This document shows, piece by piece, positions 1 through 9,321 of a stretch of DNA of 64,000 bases. Under the pieces are notes generated by a model. The model was not told the origin of the DNA and ran no database searches. It saw only the letters and a list, made by a program, of their open reading frames with translations. This DNA comes from Schizochytrium sp. CCTCC M209059 (taxonomy: Eukaryota; Sar; Bigyra; Thraustochytrida; Thraustochytriidae), in NCBI GenBank assembly GCA_000818945.1, contig KN805463.1, forward strand, positions 1 through 64,000, in the 5' to 3' direction. Each line of letters begins with the position of its first letter. The stretch's first letter is position 1. The translations under genes and the position numbers were made by a program.

Positions 1-988
1 GCGGAGGTGGCGGGAGGGAGGGCGGGAGAGAAGAGGGAGGAGCATTGGATTGTGGCAAGCTTGCTAATGGCGCGTGGTGTTGTGTAGATGAAGGCCCCTT
101 TTGTGTCCACACGGACAATGGCTCACGCTGCTGCTGCTGCTGCTGCTGCTGTTGCTGGTGATATAAGTGCTGTTGCGGTGGACACGGGTGCGTTGGGGAC
201 GAAGACTGACCCATCAGTCTACCCTTTTTGCGAACTTCCTCTGTGCTTGGAAGCCGTGGCCTGTGTTTTTCAATGTAGCGCTTGAATACACGCGACATGA
301 CGAGAGAGCCCCTGTGTCGTTGTTTTATTTTGGTTTCGCAAACGGTAAATTGACAAGGAAGTAGCAAACCCAAAAATCCCCGATGCCGCACGACGGGTCT
401 CGTTAGTCCAGACAGAGTTCCGACTAATACAGATGGGCTAATTACTGTGAACGTACCATCCGGCGGCCGAAATCAGCACAAATGAAGTCGGCGTGTAGGG
501 CATGTTTGCGAAGGTATACAAGAGTATGAAAACGTTGACAAATTGAAGCGAGAGGTCTACTTTTTGTCGACAAAGATCGCGCGCATCCCGATACAGGATC
601 ATGCACATATCTGTAAAAATAACAGTCCACGAGGCACTGATGTAAAAGCAGGTGCTCGTTGCTCGTTCCGTCGCGAGCAAAAAGGCCAAGAAACCGTAAA
701 GAAGACAGGTTACCATGGCTGCGTGAAAACAAAATTCATTGTCAATGTTGCAAAGTCGCGTCAGCATCTTGTCAAAAGAACAGAAGCAGCGAATATGATC
801 CCAGTACTCAGGATTCCGCGCAGATTCGACTTACCGATGGGGCCCGTGATGCAAAGAATCACCACTTTGAGCTTGGTTGTGACGGCGAACGTGGATAGAC
901 TGTTCCAGCGGAGCTTTTCGCTGACGAGCGCATACAAGGACACTACAATGCCAACGACGGCTACTCCTGCCGCGAACACATGTTGCAT
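1..988 (-). CDS. multi-pass membrane protein, two predicted introns, 3' part beyond window
   Basis: Three open segments on the minus strand join in frame at good splice signals. Exon 1 is 988-835 (ATG at 988), ending at a GTAAGT donor. Intron 1 is 834-719, with a pyrimidine-rich acceptor ending CACGCAG. Exon 2 is 718-457, with a GTACGT donor. Intron 2 is 456-312, acceptor CACAG. Exon 3 is 311 to the left edge. Without splicing, each segment stops early (stop at 438 in exon 2's frame). The predicted product starts with about five hydrophobic segments (residues about 3-22, 38-70, 78-98, 112-145) and continues into a basic stretch (RVFKRYIEKHRPR), a polyQ run of eight and a proline-rich tail, as expected of a membrane protein with a cytosolic tail. 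Family not recognised. Intron 1 is the better supported; intron 2 is likely because it alone restores phase and leads into another open frame. Confidence 0.5.
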
Positions 989-1856
989 GGGCCACGCTGC
1001 CTTGCGCTCGGCTGCGCTCGGGCTGGGCTCACAGGAGCCAGGGCTGTCGCGGTCCAGGTCACCGTGCAGCCAGGCCGCATATCCCGCCGTGGCCCGCTCG
1101 CTTGCTCACCGGCTGAGTGGCTGGGCAGGCTCGTGGACGCTCGCTCGCTCGCTGGCGAGTCGGCGGCGCACTGCGCGGCGCCGCTCGCGCGGGCGGGAGG
1201 GTCCTCGCGCCCGAGCTCGCGTCGCGCAAGGTCACGCGCTGCGACTCGACTTGACTAACTGCTCGAAACCCGAGACGGCTCCTAGCGGGGCTCGGTCGAG
1301 CCCATTTTTTACGCGTGGTACCCCGCTTGCTGCGTGCATACTGCGCCAAATCGTCGATCACCGGGAGGGAGAGTCGAAGGCGGTCCCCGGACGGTCGGTC
1401 GATCGGAAAAGATCGACTTGAGCGCGCCAGCAAGCTGCGAAGTCGTGCGCGGCTGCGGAGACAGACGGACCTGGCGTCCGTCGCGTTCACAATGGGATGC
1501 AAAAGGCGCGCGGGAATTGACCTGAAGGTGGTGGGAGTCAAAACTCGAGCATCAGCAGAGTAGGCGTCTCTAGGCCTAGATCGAGTGCCGCAAAACATGA
1601 TTGATTATCATCCTTGGGTGGAGTAAAGAGGACAAGGAAAGGGAGAGTTGACAAGAGGGGAGGGCAGACGCTTAAGCGGAGGCGGTGGATGTTGAATTAC
1701 AATTCTTTCATGGATTACTGCTTGCTTGCTTTATATCTTTTGAGATGCTGGCCGTGGCTGCGGCGATGCAAAAGTCCGATATTCGCCTCGACTGGTTCCA
1801 AGGACCGGTCACACCGGTCCAGGCAAGCAAGTTCTGTGGACAGATGATATTCTGAC
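989..1856. other. intergenic, GC-rich, no gene seen
   Basis: Space between two minus-strand genes: promoter side of the membrane protein and 3' side of the PHD/methyltransferase gene. It is GC-rich from 1000 to 1560 with short GCTCGCTCGCT-type runs. The frames that stay open there overlap on both strands and have arginine/serine-biased composition, so I do not call them genes. Confidence 0.5.
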
Positions 1857-4800
1857 TCAGAGCATTCCGCCAAGGCGCGCATTCACAACGGTGTGCACAA
1901 ACTTGTTGAGACGGCCGCGACGAATGACAAAGAGCGAGTCGACCGTAAGCTTTTGCGCGAGGGGGTCGTCCTGCAAGTAGTTGAGGTGACCAAGCTTGAA
2001 TTCTGTTTCCACGACGACGGGGAGGAGCTTGAAGCAGCGACTTCGCAGAGGACTGGCTTCAAAGTAGTCGCTAGGAAGAAGGAAAAGAATGCGCGCATCG
2101 TCGTGGTCACGAAGCATATAAAGTGCAGCGCACAGGAAGGGCAGCGCGACTTCGAAATCGGGATTGGCGATAACGAGGTCGAACTTTCGATGCAAGGGCT
2201 CGTAAATGCTAGCGTTGAGGACATCGCCAAGAATCCAGTCGCGCGCGTTGTAGCGCTTTGACCCTTTGCTGAAGCGCTCCTCATCGATTTCAATGCAGGT
2301 CGACCCCCGAGGCAGGATGGAGGACAGCGCCCCCACGCCCGCCCCCAGATCAGCGCAACGCATAGCACGATTTTCCTGCACAGGAGGCCCAGATTGGAAG
2401 TTGCCCGTTCGTACGAACTCATTGAGGCCCGCAATCCCATAATTGAAGATCTTGTCAAGAAGGGTGCCGATAAAGCACACGGCATGGTTTGGCGTGCAGT
2501 AGAGGCGCTTGTTGACGATTTCGCGGCCAAAACGGTCAAAGCTACGTCGAGAGTACCCGCCGCTAGCCTTGTTGAACATGCGAATCATGCGCAAGAGACG
2601 CTGGCTTTCGAGCTTGCGCAAGAGGAGCTCATGCTCGGCATCGGTTGCAAGGGGCACGGGCAGCTTGTCGCGGGTCACCGAAGCGTATTGGAAGCAGGAC
2701 CAGCACGTAAAGGCGTCGCTATCGAGCGGAATGGCCGCAGAGCGATGGTGACCGACGATTCCAAGCTCGTTGTTCTCGGGCGCGTCCCAGGCGCGTTCGT
2801 AGCAGCACCAGTGTTGCCAAGAATGACACGTCGAGCATGACACCCAAATTTTGCCCTTATCGACAGACTCGCTTGCCTGCACGCTCTCGCACAAGCACCA
2901 TACGCCAACGGTGGTGAAGTCAAGCATGCCAAAGGCTTCCGTCACGCGAAAGGATTCTGTTGTGCAGCACACATGGATGGAGCGACTTCCGATTTCCAGC
3001 TTGTATACACCGGGAGAGAGCCATGCAGGAACTGTCCATTCGAGCACGCCGCTTACACGTTTGCCCTCGACACCCTTGATGAGGACGTCCTCTACGATGA
3101 CCTCGTTGCGGTCGCCTTTGAGCTCGGAGCAGATGTCGTACAAGTGTTCTTTCTTTGCCCTTTCTCCCTGAACAAGAACTGCGTAAAAGTCACGCTGCTT
3201 TGGCAGACCCAAATTGGACGCTCGCGACAGGCGCACCCCATCGCCCGTGAGAGATACTCGAACTCCTCTCTGGCGGCTTGGTTGTGTCACGTCTTGACCA
3301 GAAGTTGTCTCGCTCGGAGTAGACGTAGACGAAGAATCCACGACCTCGGCACTCGTAGGAATGTCGTTGTTGTTGGTCTCGGAAGAAGAAGAAGAAGAAG
3401 TGTCATTATGGCCGGTCTGCGCAGCAGTTGTGGTTTCTTGCGTCGGATCCGCAGGGGCGTCTTCACTTCCATCCTCTTCCTCTTCGTCCTGTTCGTCCTC
3501 CCAGCTTTTCAGCCACGAAAGTGTTCGCGGGTCCTTGATCTTCCATGTGATGGACCATCGCACACGACACTGCGTGCCCTTGGGTATGTGCATGTGCTCA
3601 ATGACTTGCATTGCCTTTTTCCGTTTCATGACGCGACGGACGCGGGCCTCGGCGCCATCATTGCCCGACGTCTCACTCCGTTGTGAGGAGCTCTTGACCG
3701 AACGCAGCTTTTTAGCCTTACTTTGTGCTGCCGGTGCTGGCATACTGGACGCCTCCACTTCGACCGGTCCTGCTGCATCATTGGATTCCGGGGAGGGCTG
3801 TGGCTGTAGCTGCGGTTGTGGCTGCGGCTGTGGCTGCGGCTGCGGCTGTGGCTGCGATTGCAATTGCGGTCGTGGCTGAGACTGAGGCGGGGAAGGAGAG
3901 ACCTTCGAAGCTTTGGGGGTGGAGGCTTGAGCTTTTTGTTGCGATCTGGACTGGGCCCGAGCAGCATTCTTAAGAAGCTGCGCCTTGGCCTTTCGCCGCT
4001 CCTTGGACATTTTGCGGAATGCAGACCTATGGCGAGGCGGTTTGACAACGCCCGATTTACGTGGTCCTCGCTTCAGGATCGGCTTGCAGAGGGCCAAGCT
4101 GTCATCGGCCTCAAGGTCCGATGTGCCCTCATTTTCCTCGTCGTCGGACTTTTGGTCGCTGTCTTCGTCTCCTGCCTCCTCCTCCTCCTCTTGGTCTTGT
4201 TTTTGCCCCATTTCCTCAACCTCCGCTTCTTCATCTTCTTCTTCGTCGTCGTCTTGATCCTCGACAGCTTTTTGATGTCTTTTATCGTCATCATCCACTC
4301 TGGCTTTGTTTCCATCTTCTTCTCTTTCATCATCGTCCTGTTCTTGACCACTTTTGTTGTTGCTAGACTCCATTTCATCACGGAGCTTATCCTCCGAGTC
4401 TGCCTGATTCTCCGAGACATCTTGATCAGCTGCCTGCAGCTCCATTGGAGCAACAAGTTCTTGCGCCGCGTCCTCTTCCTCGACGAGGCTGCGGTGCTTC
4501 TTTCTGTGAGACTCGGCCTCATTCAGGTCGCTGTCTTGATCTTTTTTGTTGTTGCTGGTCTCCAATTCATCACGGAGCTTATCCTCCGGGCCTGCCTCAT
4601 TCTCCGCGACATCTTGATCAGCTGCCTGCAGCTCCATTGGAGCAACAAGTTCTTGCGCCGCGTCCTCTTCCTCGACGAAACTCCGGTGCTTCTTTTTGTG
4701 AGACTCGGCCTCATTCAGGTCGCTGTCTTGATCGTTTTTGTTGTTGCTGGTCTCCATTTCATCACGGAGCTCATCCTTCGAGCCTGCCTCATTCTCCGAG

Positions 4801-6125
4801 ACATCTTGATCAGCTACCTGCAGCTCCATCGGAGCGATAATCTCCCGGGCCGCGTCCTTTTCCTCGACGAAACTCCGGTGCTTCTTTTTGTGAGACTCGG
4901 CCTCATTCAGGTTGCTGTCCGACAGAGAAATTTCTGGCAAGGCGCGCTTGCGCGGGGCGGACGACGCAGGGCTTGCTTGATCTTCCACAAATATATCGCG
5001 ACGCTCTGATGGTGAGCCTTCCGAAGTCAAAGAAGGCGAAGAGATTCGATTTGTATCACAAGACTGACTGCTGGAATGCTGCGAGTTCCACGAAGCCACG
5101 TCACGGTCCCCAGATTGTTGCCTTGGGGGCTTGGCAGAGATAAAATCCTCTTTACAACTATCGTCACCGCTGCAGTTGCTGGCCTCGTCTCGACAGGACA
5201 AGGACGGTGGGAACGGAATGGTACGATCAGCATCTTCTTCCTCTTGACTTTCTTGCCCTCCTAGCACTCCTCGTCTTTGTTCTTCTTCACTTCCTTCATC
5301 TTCCATAAATGTCTCGTTGGGGACAGGGTAGTCCGTGCTTGCATCAAGAGGTTCGATCTCTTCAGATGACAGTGCCTCTGTAGATGCGACAGGGGCGTCC
5401 AACTGTGCAGAAGATGAGGCTGATGACGGCGAAGATGCAGGAGAATGCAGTGGCTGCGTGTTATTGGCAGTGGATTTATCAGTGTCGTCGCCTGCGCTCT
5501 CGTGCAGCGCCCTTTGGGCAGCCTGTAGCTCGACCGATGGTTCCGCTTGCGTTTCCCCTTGTCGCGTGGAGTCTTCACTGGTAGAGTCCTCCTGATTGGA
5601 GGTTGCATCGTCGTCCACTGCAAGCTGATCTGCGCCTTGGTCGTCCGCGTCATGGTTGGACTGCAGCTCATTTTGTTCCATGAGCTCTTGTTCCAATTCC
5701 GCGCGCGCCGAGGCAAGGTCCTTATCGAGCTTGGCGCTGGCGTGGGCTCGTGTAAGCTCCATCAGCCTCTCGATGAGCGCCGGATTGACCAGCTCGATTG
5801 ACACGCTGGACTCGAGCGCAAGGCTGCGCTGTTCCACCTGACGCTTGCGCACCGCCACCTCGCTGAGATCTTCGTCATCGAAGCGGTTCCGCTGTTTGAG
5901 CCTCCTTCTGGACCTTCTCGAGGGCAGCACGGCTGCGGCTGTGGCACTGGGGGTGCTCGAGGCTACCGAAGCGGATGAAGAGGTGGAAGTGGAGGCGACA
6001 TTTATTGCGGTAGTGGAGTCCTGTTGCGTGTCAGGCGCCAAGTCGGTGTCGCCCGTTGTCGAGGATGGTGCTTCAAGTTCACCGCCACCTTCAGCATAGA
6101 GCGATTGCCCTTCGCGATGCGCCAT
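1857..6125 (-). CDS. large acidic protein with PHD finger and C-terminal methyltransferase-like domain
   Basis: Intronless, 1422 residues. The start at 6125 is the ATG beginning MAHREGQ; upstream in-frame sequence is arginine-rich and low complexity. Residues 1-1000 are Ser/Glu/Asp/Gln-rich, probably disordered, with three 64-residue tandem repeats at about 406-597, long acidic runs, and a Gln-Pro alternation at about 748-778. A beta-rich globular segment (about 960-1070) precedes a C4HC3 PHD-type zinc finger: C1077/C1079, C1097/C1100, H1105/C1107, C1141/C1144. The last 170 residues look like a class I SAM methyltransferase: DLGAGVG (1259-1265, motif I), CIEID (acidic ribose-binding position, about 1277), and FDLVIANPDF (NPDF 1321-1324). 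NPDF sits where N6-adenine and N5-glutamine methyltransferases carry NPPY/DPPY/NPPF. Likely nuclear, reading a histone mark and methylating DNA, RNA or protein. The fold is supported; the substrate is inference and the imperfect NPxF motif may mean altered specificity. Confidence 0.8.
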   Translation of the reverse strand: MAHREGQSLYAEGGGELEAPSSTTGDTDLAPDTQQDSTTAINVASTSTSSSASVASSTPSATAAAVLPSRRSRRRLKQRNRFDDEDLSEVAVRKRQVEQRSLALESSVSIELVNPALIERLMELTRAHASAKLDKDLASARAELEQELMEQNELQSNHDADDQGADQLAVDDDATSNQEDSTSEDSTRQGETQAEPSVELQAAQRALHESAGDDTDKSTANNTQPLHSPASSPSSASSSAQLDAPVASTEALSSEEIEPLDASTDYPVPNETFMEDEGSEEEQRRGVLGGQESQEEEDADRTIPFPPSLSCRDEASNCSGDDSCKEDFISAKPPRQQSGDRDVASWNSQHSSSQSCDTNRISSPSLTSEGSPSERRDIFVEDQASPASSAPRKRALPEISLSDSNLNEAESHKKKHRSFVEEKDAAREIIAPMELQVADQDVSENEAGSKDELRDEMETSNNKNDQDSDLNEAESHKKKHRSFVEEEDAAQELVAPMELQAADQDVAENEAGPEDKLRDELETSNNKKDQDSDLNEAESHRKKHRSLVEEEDAAQELVAPMELQAADQDVSENQADSEDKLRDEMESSNNKSGQEQDDDEREEDGNKARVDDDDKRHQKAVEDQDDDEEEDEEAEVEEMGQKQDQEEEEEAGDEDSDQKSDDEENEGTSDLEADDSLALCKPILKRGPRKSGVVKPPRHRSAFRKMSKERRKAKAQLLKNAARAQSRSQQKAQASTPKASKVSPSPPQSQPRPQLQSQPQPQPQPQPQPQPQLQPQPSPESNDAAGPVEVEASSMPAPAAQSKAKKLRSVKSSSQRSETSGNDGAEARVRRVMKRKKAMQVIEHMHIPKGTQCRVRWSITWKIKDPRTLSWLKSWEDEQDEEEEDGSEDAPADPTQETTTAAQTGHNDTSSSSSSETNNNDIPTSAEVVDSSSTSTPSETTSGQDVTQPSRQRGVRVSLTGDGVRLSRASNLGLPKQRDFYAVLVQGERAKKEHLYDICSELKGDRNEVIVEDVLIKGVEGKRVSGVLEWTVPAWLSPGVYKLEIGSRSIHVCCTTESFRVTEAFGMLDFTTVGVWCLCESVQASESVDKGKIWVSCSTCHSWQHWCCYERAWDAPENNELGIVGHHRSAAIPLDSDAFTCWSCFQYASVTRDKLPVPLATDAEHELLLRKLESQRLLRMIRMFNKASGGYSRRSFDRFGREIVNKRLYCTPNHAVCFIGTLLDKIFNYGIAGLNEFVRTGNFQSGPPVQENRAMRCADLGAGVGALSSILPRGSTCIEIDEERFSKGSKRYNARDWILGDVLNASIYEPLHRKFDLVIANPDFEVALPFLCAALYMLRDHDDARILFLLPSDYFEASPLRSRCFKLLPVVVETEFKLGHLNYLQDDPLAQKLTVDSLFVIRRGRLNKFVHTVVNARLGGML
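4336..4911 (-). repeat. three tandem 192-base coding repeats
   Basis: Three in-frame copies of a 192-base (64-codon) unit inside the PHD/methyltransferase gene. The GAGACTCGG landmark recurs at 4508, 4700 and 4892. Each unit starts DLNEAESH(K/R)KKHRS and contains PMELQ(A/V)ADQDV. The copies differ at scattered codons but keep the frame. Confidence 0.9.
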
Positions 6126-7542
6126 AGCGGAAAAGAGATAAGATGGGTTGATGGATGGGCAGAGGGGCAAGGGGTCTTGGAAAAGTTTGCGCGCAGAACG
6201 GGCTCGAGAGGGATCAAAGCGCCTTTGGTAAATCGATAAAACCGGGCAAGTGAACCTGTGCTCCTGTTGGTATGTGTTGCACGCGGTCTGTGGGCGTCCG
6301 TCTTGCGGAGCGCGCGCGCGAGCGAGCGAGCGAGCGAGCAAGCGGGAGGGACTCGTTGCCGCTGCAGGAGCAGAGAACCTACGTTCGCGTCTTAATTTTT
6401 TGGGGGCCTTGAGATGCCTTTCTCGCGCGGAGACCGCTTTCGGGGGAAGCGTGATGGGTTGGCCGCCCGCCCCGATGGCCAATGCTGCGCGACAAAAGCA
6501 GGCCTTGCGTTGCGCGCGCGCGGAGGGCGGGGGCTGTGCTACCCCTCGCTTCGTCCGAGCCCTGTCCGACGCGCCTCGGCCCGGCTCGCTTCGGCCCGGC
6601 TCGCTTCGACTCGACTCGCGTCTGCGGAGCCAGGAGCGAGCAAAGCGACTTGCTTGCCCGCTTGTTTTCCTCGCTCGCCCGGGGCGAAAACCGAGGGGTC
6701 CTGCGGTTCTCCACAGTGGAACCACAGCTGCGGCGCAGTAGCCTGCAGAAGCGTAGCTGCGACGGCTGTGGAGCGATTCGTAGACAAAGCGCAGGGGGCC
6801 GGGCGTGGGGGGGCCGGCGGGGCTCCCCGGCGCAGCACACCGGCTGCTGTGGGGCCGCGCCTGCCGGCGACCTCAGAGGGAGCTGCGGTACAACTTTGCC
6901 GCCCAGTGGAGCGACTGTGCGAGCTGCTTCCAGACTCCTCTGCGCTCCGCAATGGACGCGCTAACGGCGCTCTGCCATGTGCGATGCGATGTGCGATGCG
7001 ATGCGATGCGATGCGATGCCGACGTCGCCCAGCGAGCAGCGGGGGAGGGAGGTGGGGGAGGGGGAGGCAAGGATGCACCGGCCGGTGAGCTTCTCTTGGT
7101 CGAGGAGGTCGCGAGGACGGACGTCGGGGGGCTCAGAGCCAGGGCTCGGGCTCCGAGCCAGCCTGAGCCTCTCGGACCTGGGCCGGTACGGAGGCCTCGG
7201 CGGCAAAAAGAATTCACAGCCCGGGGCAGAGGTCTGACCTCGCGGCAGGCCCGGTCGGCGAGAGGTGAGCAGATATACTACCTGTTGTGAAGGCGCTTTT
7301 GGCGCCGCGTTCGCGAGACATGGGGGTGCAGGAAAGGGCGAAAGCCGCGCCGCCGCCACCGCCACCGAGATGCCGCGGCGCAAATCGCGAAGACCGTGGC
7401 GGACGTAACGAGGAACAGCAACAGCAGCAGCGAGCGCACGAGCAACAGAAGCAGCCGCAGCAGCAGAAGCGCGAGCGAGCGAGCGAGCGAGCGAGGGCAG
7501 TGGGAGTGGACCTGGGGAAGTTCTAGAGGGTGAGAGAAAAGG
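6126..7542. promoter_or_regulatory. divergent promoter region with simple repeats
   Basis: 1.4 kb between the 5' ends of the minus-strand methyltransferase gene and the plus-strand TPR gene, so it should hold both promoters. It contains (GCGA)n at 6311-6345 and 7468-7494, a GATGC-type pentanucleotide run at 6979-7019, and a CAG/AGC-rich stretch at 7410-7460. No coding segment is convincing: open frames on both strands are Arg/Ala/Pro low complexity. Confidence 0.5.
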
Positions 7543-8295
7543 ATGTCGCTGGACGAGCGCGCCAAGGATGGGGAGGTGGAGGAGCCCGCCAAGGAAGAGC
7601 GGTCGCCGATCTTCGAACGGAGACTCGAGCGCGCGACGGAGCTCAAGGAGCAGGGCAACGAGAAGTTTCGCGAAGGCGCGTGGCGGGAGGCGCTCGAGCT
7701 ATACGAGCGAGGGCTGTATCATGGAGAGTTTGACGAGACGCAGTACAACTTTGAGCTCATGGACCCCCATAGAGCTCAGGTCGACGAGACCTGCGCGCCC
7801 CTGCAGCTCAATGCTGCTGCCTGCTGCCTGCGGCTCGGGGAGCCGCGTCGCGCCATAGAACTTTGCACCAAAGTTTTGGAAAAAGATGCCAAAAATGCCA
7901 AGGCGCTCTTTCGACGCGGCCAAGGTCAGCAGGCTCTGGGCAATCTCGAAAAAGCCAAGGATGACCTTGTCAAAGCCGCGCATGCGGCGCCCCAGGACAA
8001 GGGTGTTCGTAAGGCGCTCGCCGAAGTTGTTGCATCTCTCAAAGCTGAAAACGTAGCGGCGCGCAAACTTTGGGCCGGCAAGATGCAGCAAACCTCGTCG
8101 CCGACCGCACCAGCAGAGGAGACCTTTTCCAATCGGGATTCGAGTTCGGCTTCAACTTCTTCTCCTTCATCTCCGTCTTCGTCTTCTTCGGCCATGGGTC
8201 GCGGCGCCTGCCAGCGATTTATTGGTTCTATCCTTGCATGGCTAGGTTTTAGCTCGTCGTCGTCGAGTTCGTACGATGCAGTCAAAGCTGACTGA
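7543..8295 (+). CDS. TPR co-chaperone with carboxylate-clamp residues
   Basis: 250 residues, ATG at 7543. Three TPR units span about residues 30-165 in the arrangement seen in immunophilin-type co-chaperones, with a long insert between helices of the first repeat. The residues that form the carboxylate clamp for Hsp90/Hsp70 EEVD tails are present: K35 and N39 (KEQGNEKF), N90 (LNAAACCL), K120 and R124 (KALFRRG). A Ser-rich linker (about 198-216) leads to a short hydrophobic tail (FIGSILAWLGF, 226-236), too short for a clear transmembrane anchor but able to bind membrane. There is no FKBP or cyclophilin domain. Likely a cytosolic or membrane-peripheral chaperone adaptor. Confident in TPR and clamp; the exact orthologue is unknown. 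Confidence 0.88.
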   Translation: MSLDERAKDGEVEEPAKEERSPIFERRLERATELKEQGNEKFREGAWREALELYERGLYHGEFDETQYNFELMDPHRAQVDETCAPLQLNAAACCLRLGEPRRAIELCTKVLEKDAKNAKALFRRGQGQQALGNLEKAKDDLVKAAHAAPQDKGVRKALAEVVASLKAENVAARKLWAGKMQQTSSPTAPAEETFSNRDSSSASTSSPSSPSSSSSAMGRGACQRFIGSILAWLGFSSSSSSSYDAVKAD

Positions 8296-9321
8296 CAGCT
8301 TGGTTTGTTCGCAAGGGGAGCCTCACGCACATCATGCTACGAACAAGTCTGTGCCACGGTGTGGGCGGTCATTTTGCGGGGCCTTGATCTAGAGCGAGGT
8401 CCGCATGGTTTCGTGGTACTACGCGAGGTGCGAGGCAAGGGCAATTCGAAGGCTGGTCTCGTTCCGTCCCGGGCCGCTCAACTGAGGCTGCAACAAAGGT
8501 TTCTACATGAATTTCGTCGACGAGGGCTTCGCCGTGGGTGGCGCACACTCTTGTCCCGTACCGTCTCGCCGACTCGTGCTGGATGAGGCCATTTCAGGCG
8601 AGTCTTGAGGCCATTTCTTCATTTGATTTTTTTATTTTCCGGCCCTCCTCCTGTCGTGAATCGAAGCAAATACTGGCTTGGACACTTCATGCGATGCTGG
8701 TGGGATGATCGAGGTTGATAGATGGACCCATGAAAAAGGGACATATCCGGGCGTAGTGTCGCACTCACTGTCGCGCTCACTGTCGGTCGGCTGGTGGGTG
8801 CGTTTCCGAGCGGCCGCTCCACCCTGAATGGATGTCGTCATGCCGCCCTTCAGGCCACAATCGTATTGGCGCCCTTTTACGGTGCAAATCTTTCAATACA
8901 GACGAGACTGGCCGTCGTGGACATGGTGCCGAGGAACGAGGAGCAAGTGGACCGGTGGCAGCATGTACTTGTGAGCGTAGCATATGTTGGCTGCCTTCCT
9001 TCCGTCATTCGATCGTTCGATCGCACCTCATAAAGCCAAGGCTTTGACTTTACTACTTCTAGGCCTAGTGTAGGGTCTGGCTCTGTGACTCGGCCTCAGG
9101 CAGACCAGAAAAGAATCGCAGAAGAGCGAAGCGAGGCGCGACGCGCCAAGACGGAAGGCGGCGAGGCGAGGCGAGGCGAGGCTAGGTGAGGTGAGGCGGC
9201 TCAAGGCTCATCACAGCACAAGAAGCAGACGCAGAGCCTTGCCGGGGCGCGCGACACAACGCAGGACTAGGGATTGACATTTCCATTTCGACGGGCCAGC
9301 AGAACAGCGAGCCTGACGACT
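8296..9321. other. intergenic between TPR and PAF-AH genes
   Basis: About 1 kb: 3' flank of the TPR gene and promoter of the next. A (GCGAG)n run at 9160-9195 lies shortly before the next gene. No credible coding frame. Confidence 0.5.

Noticed and set aside
543..1421. 292-codon plus-strand frame
   Set aside because: Antisense to the spliced membrane-protein gene for its first half and Arg/Ser low complexity for the rest.
3816..5009. 397-codon plus-strand hydrophobic frame
   Set aside because: Antisense of the Glu/Asp/Lys-rich repeats of the PHD/methyltransferase gene, which read as Leu/Val/Phe in reverse.
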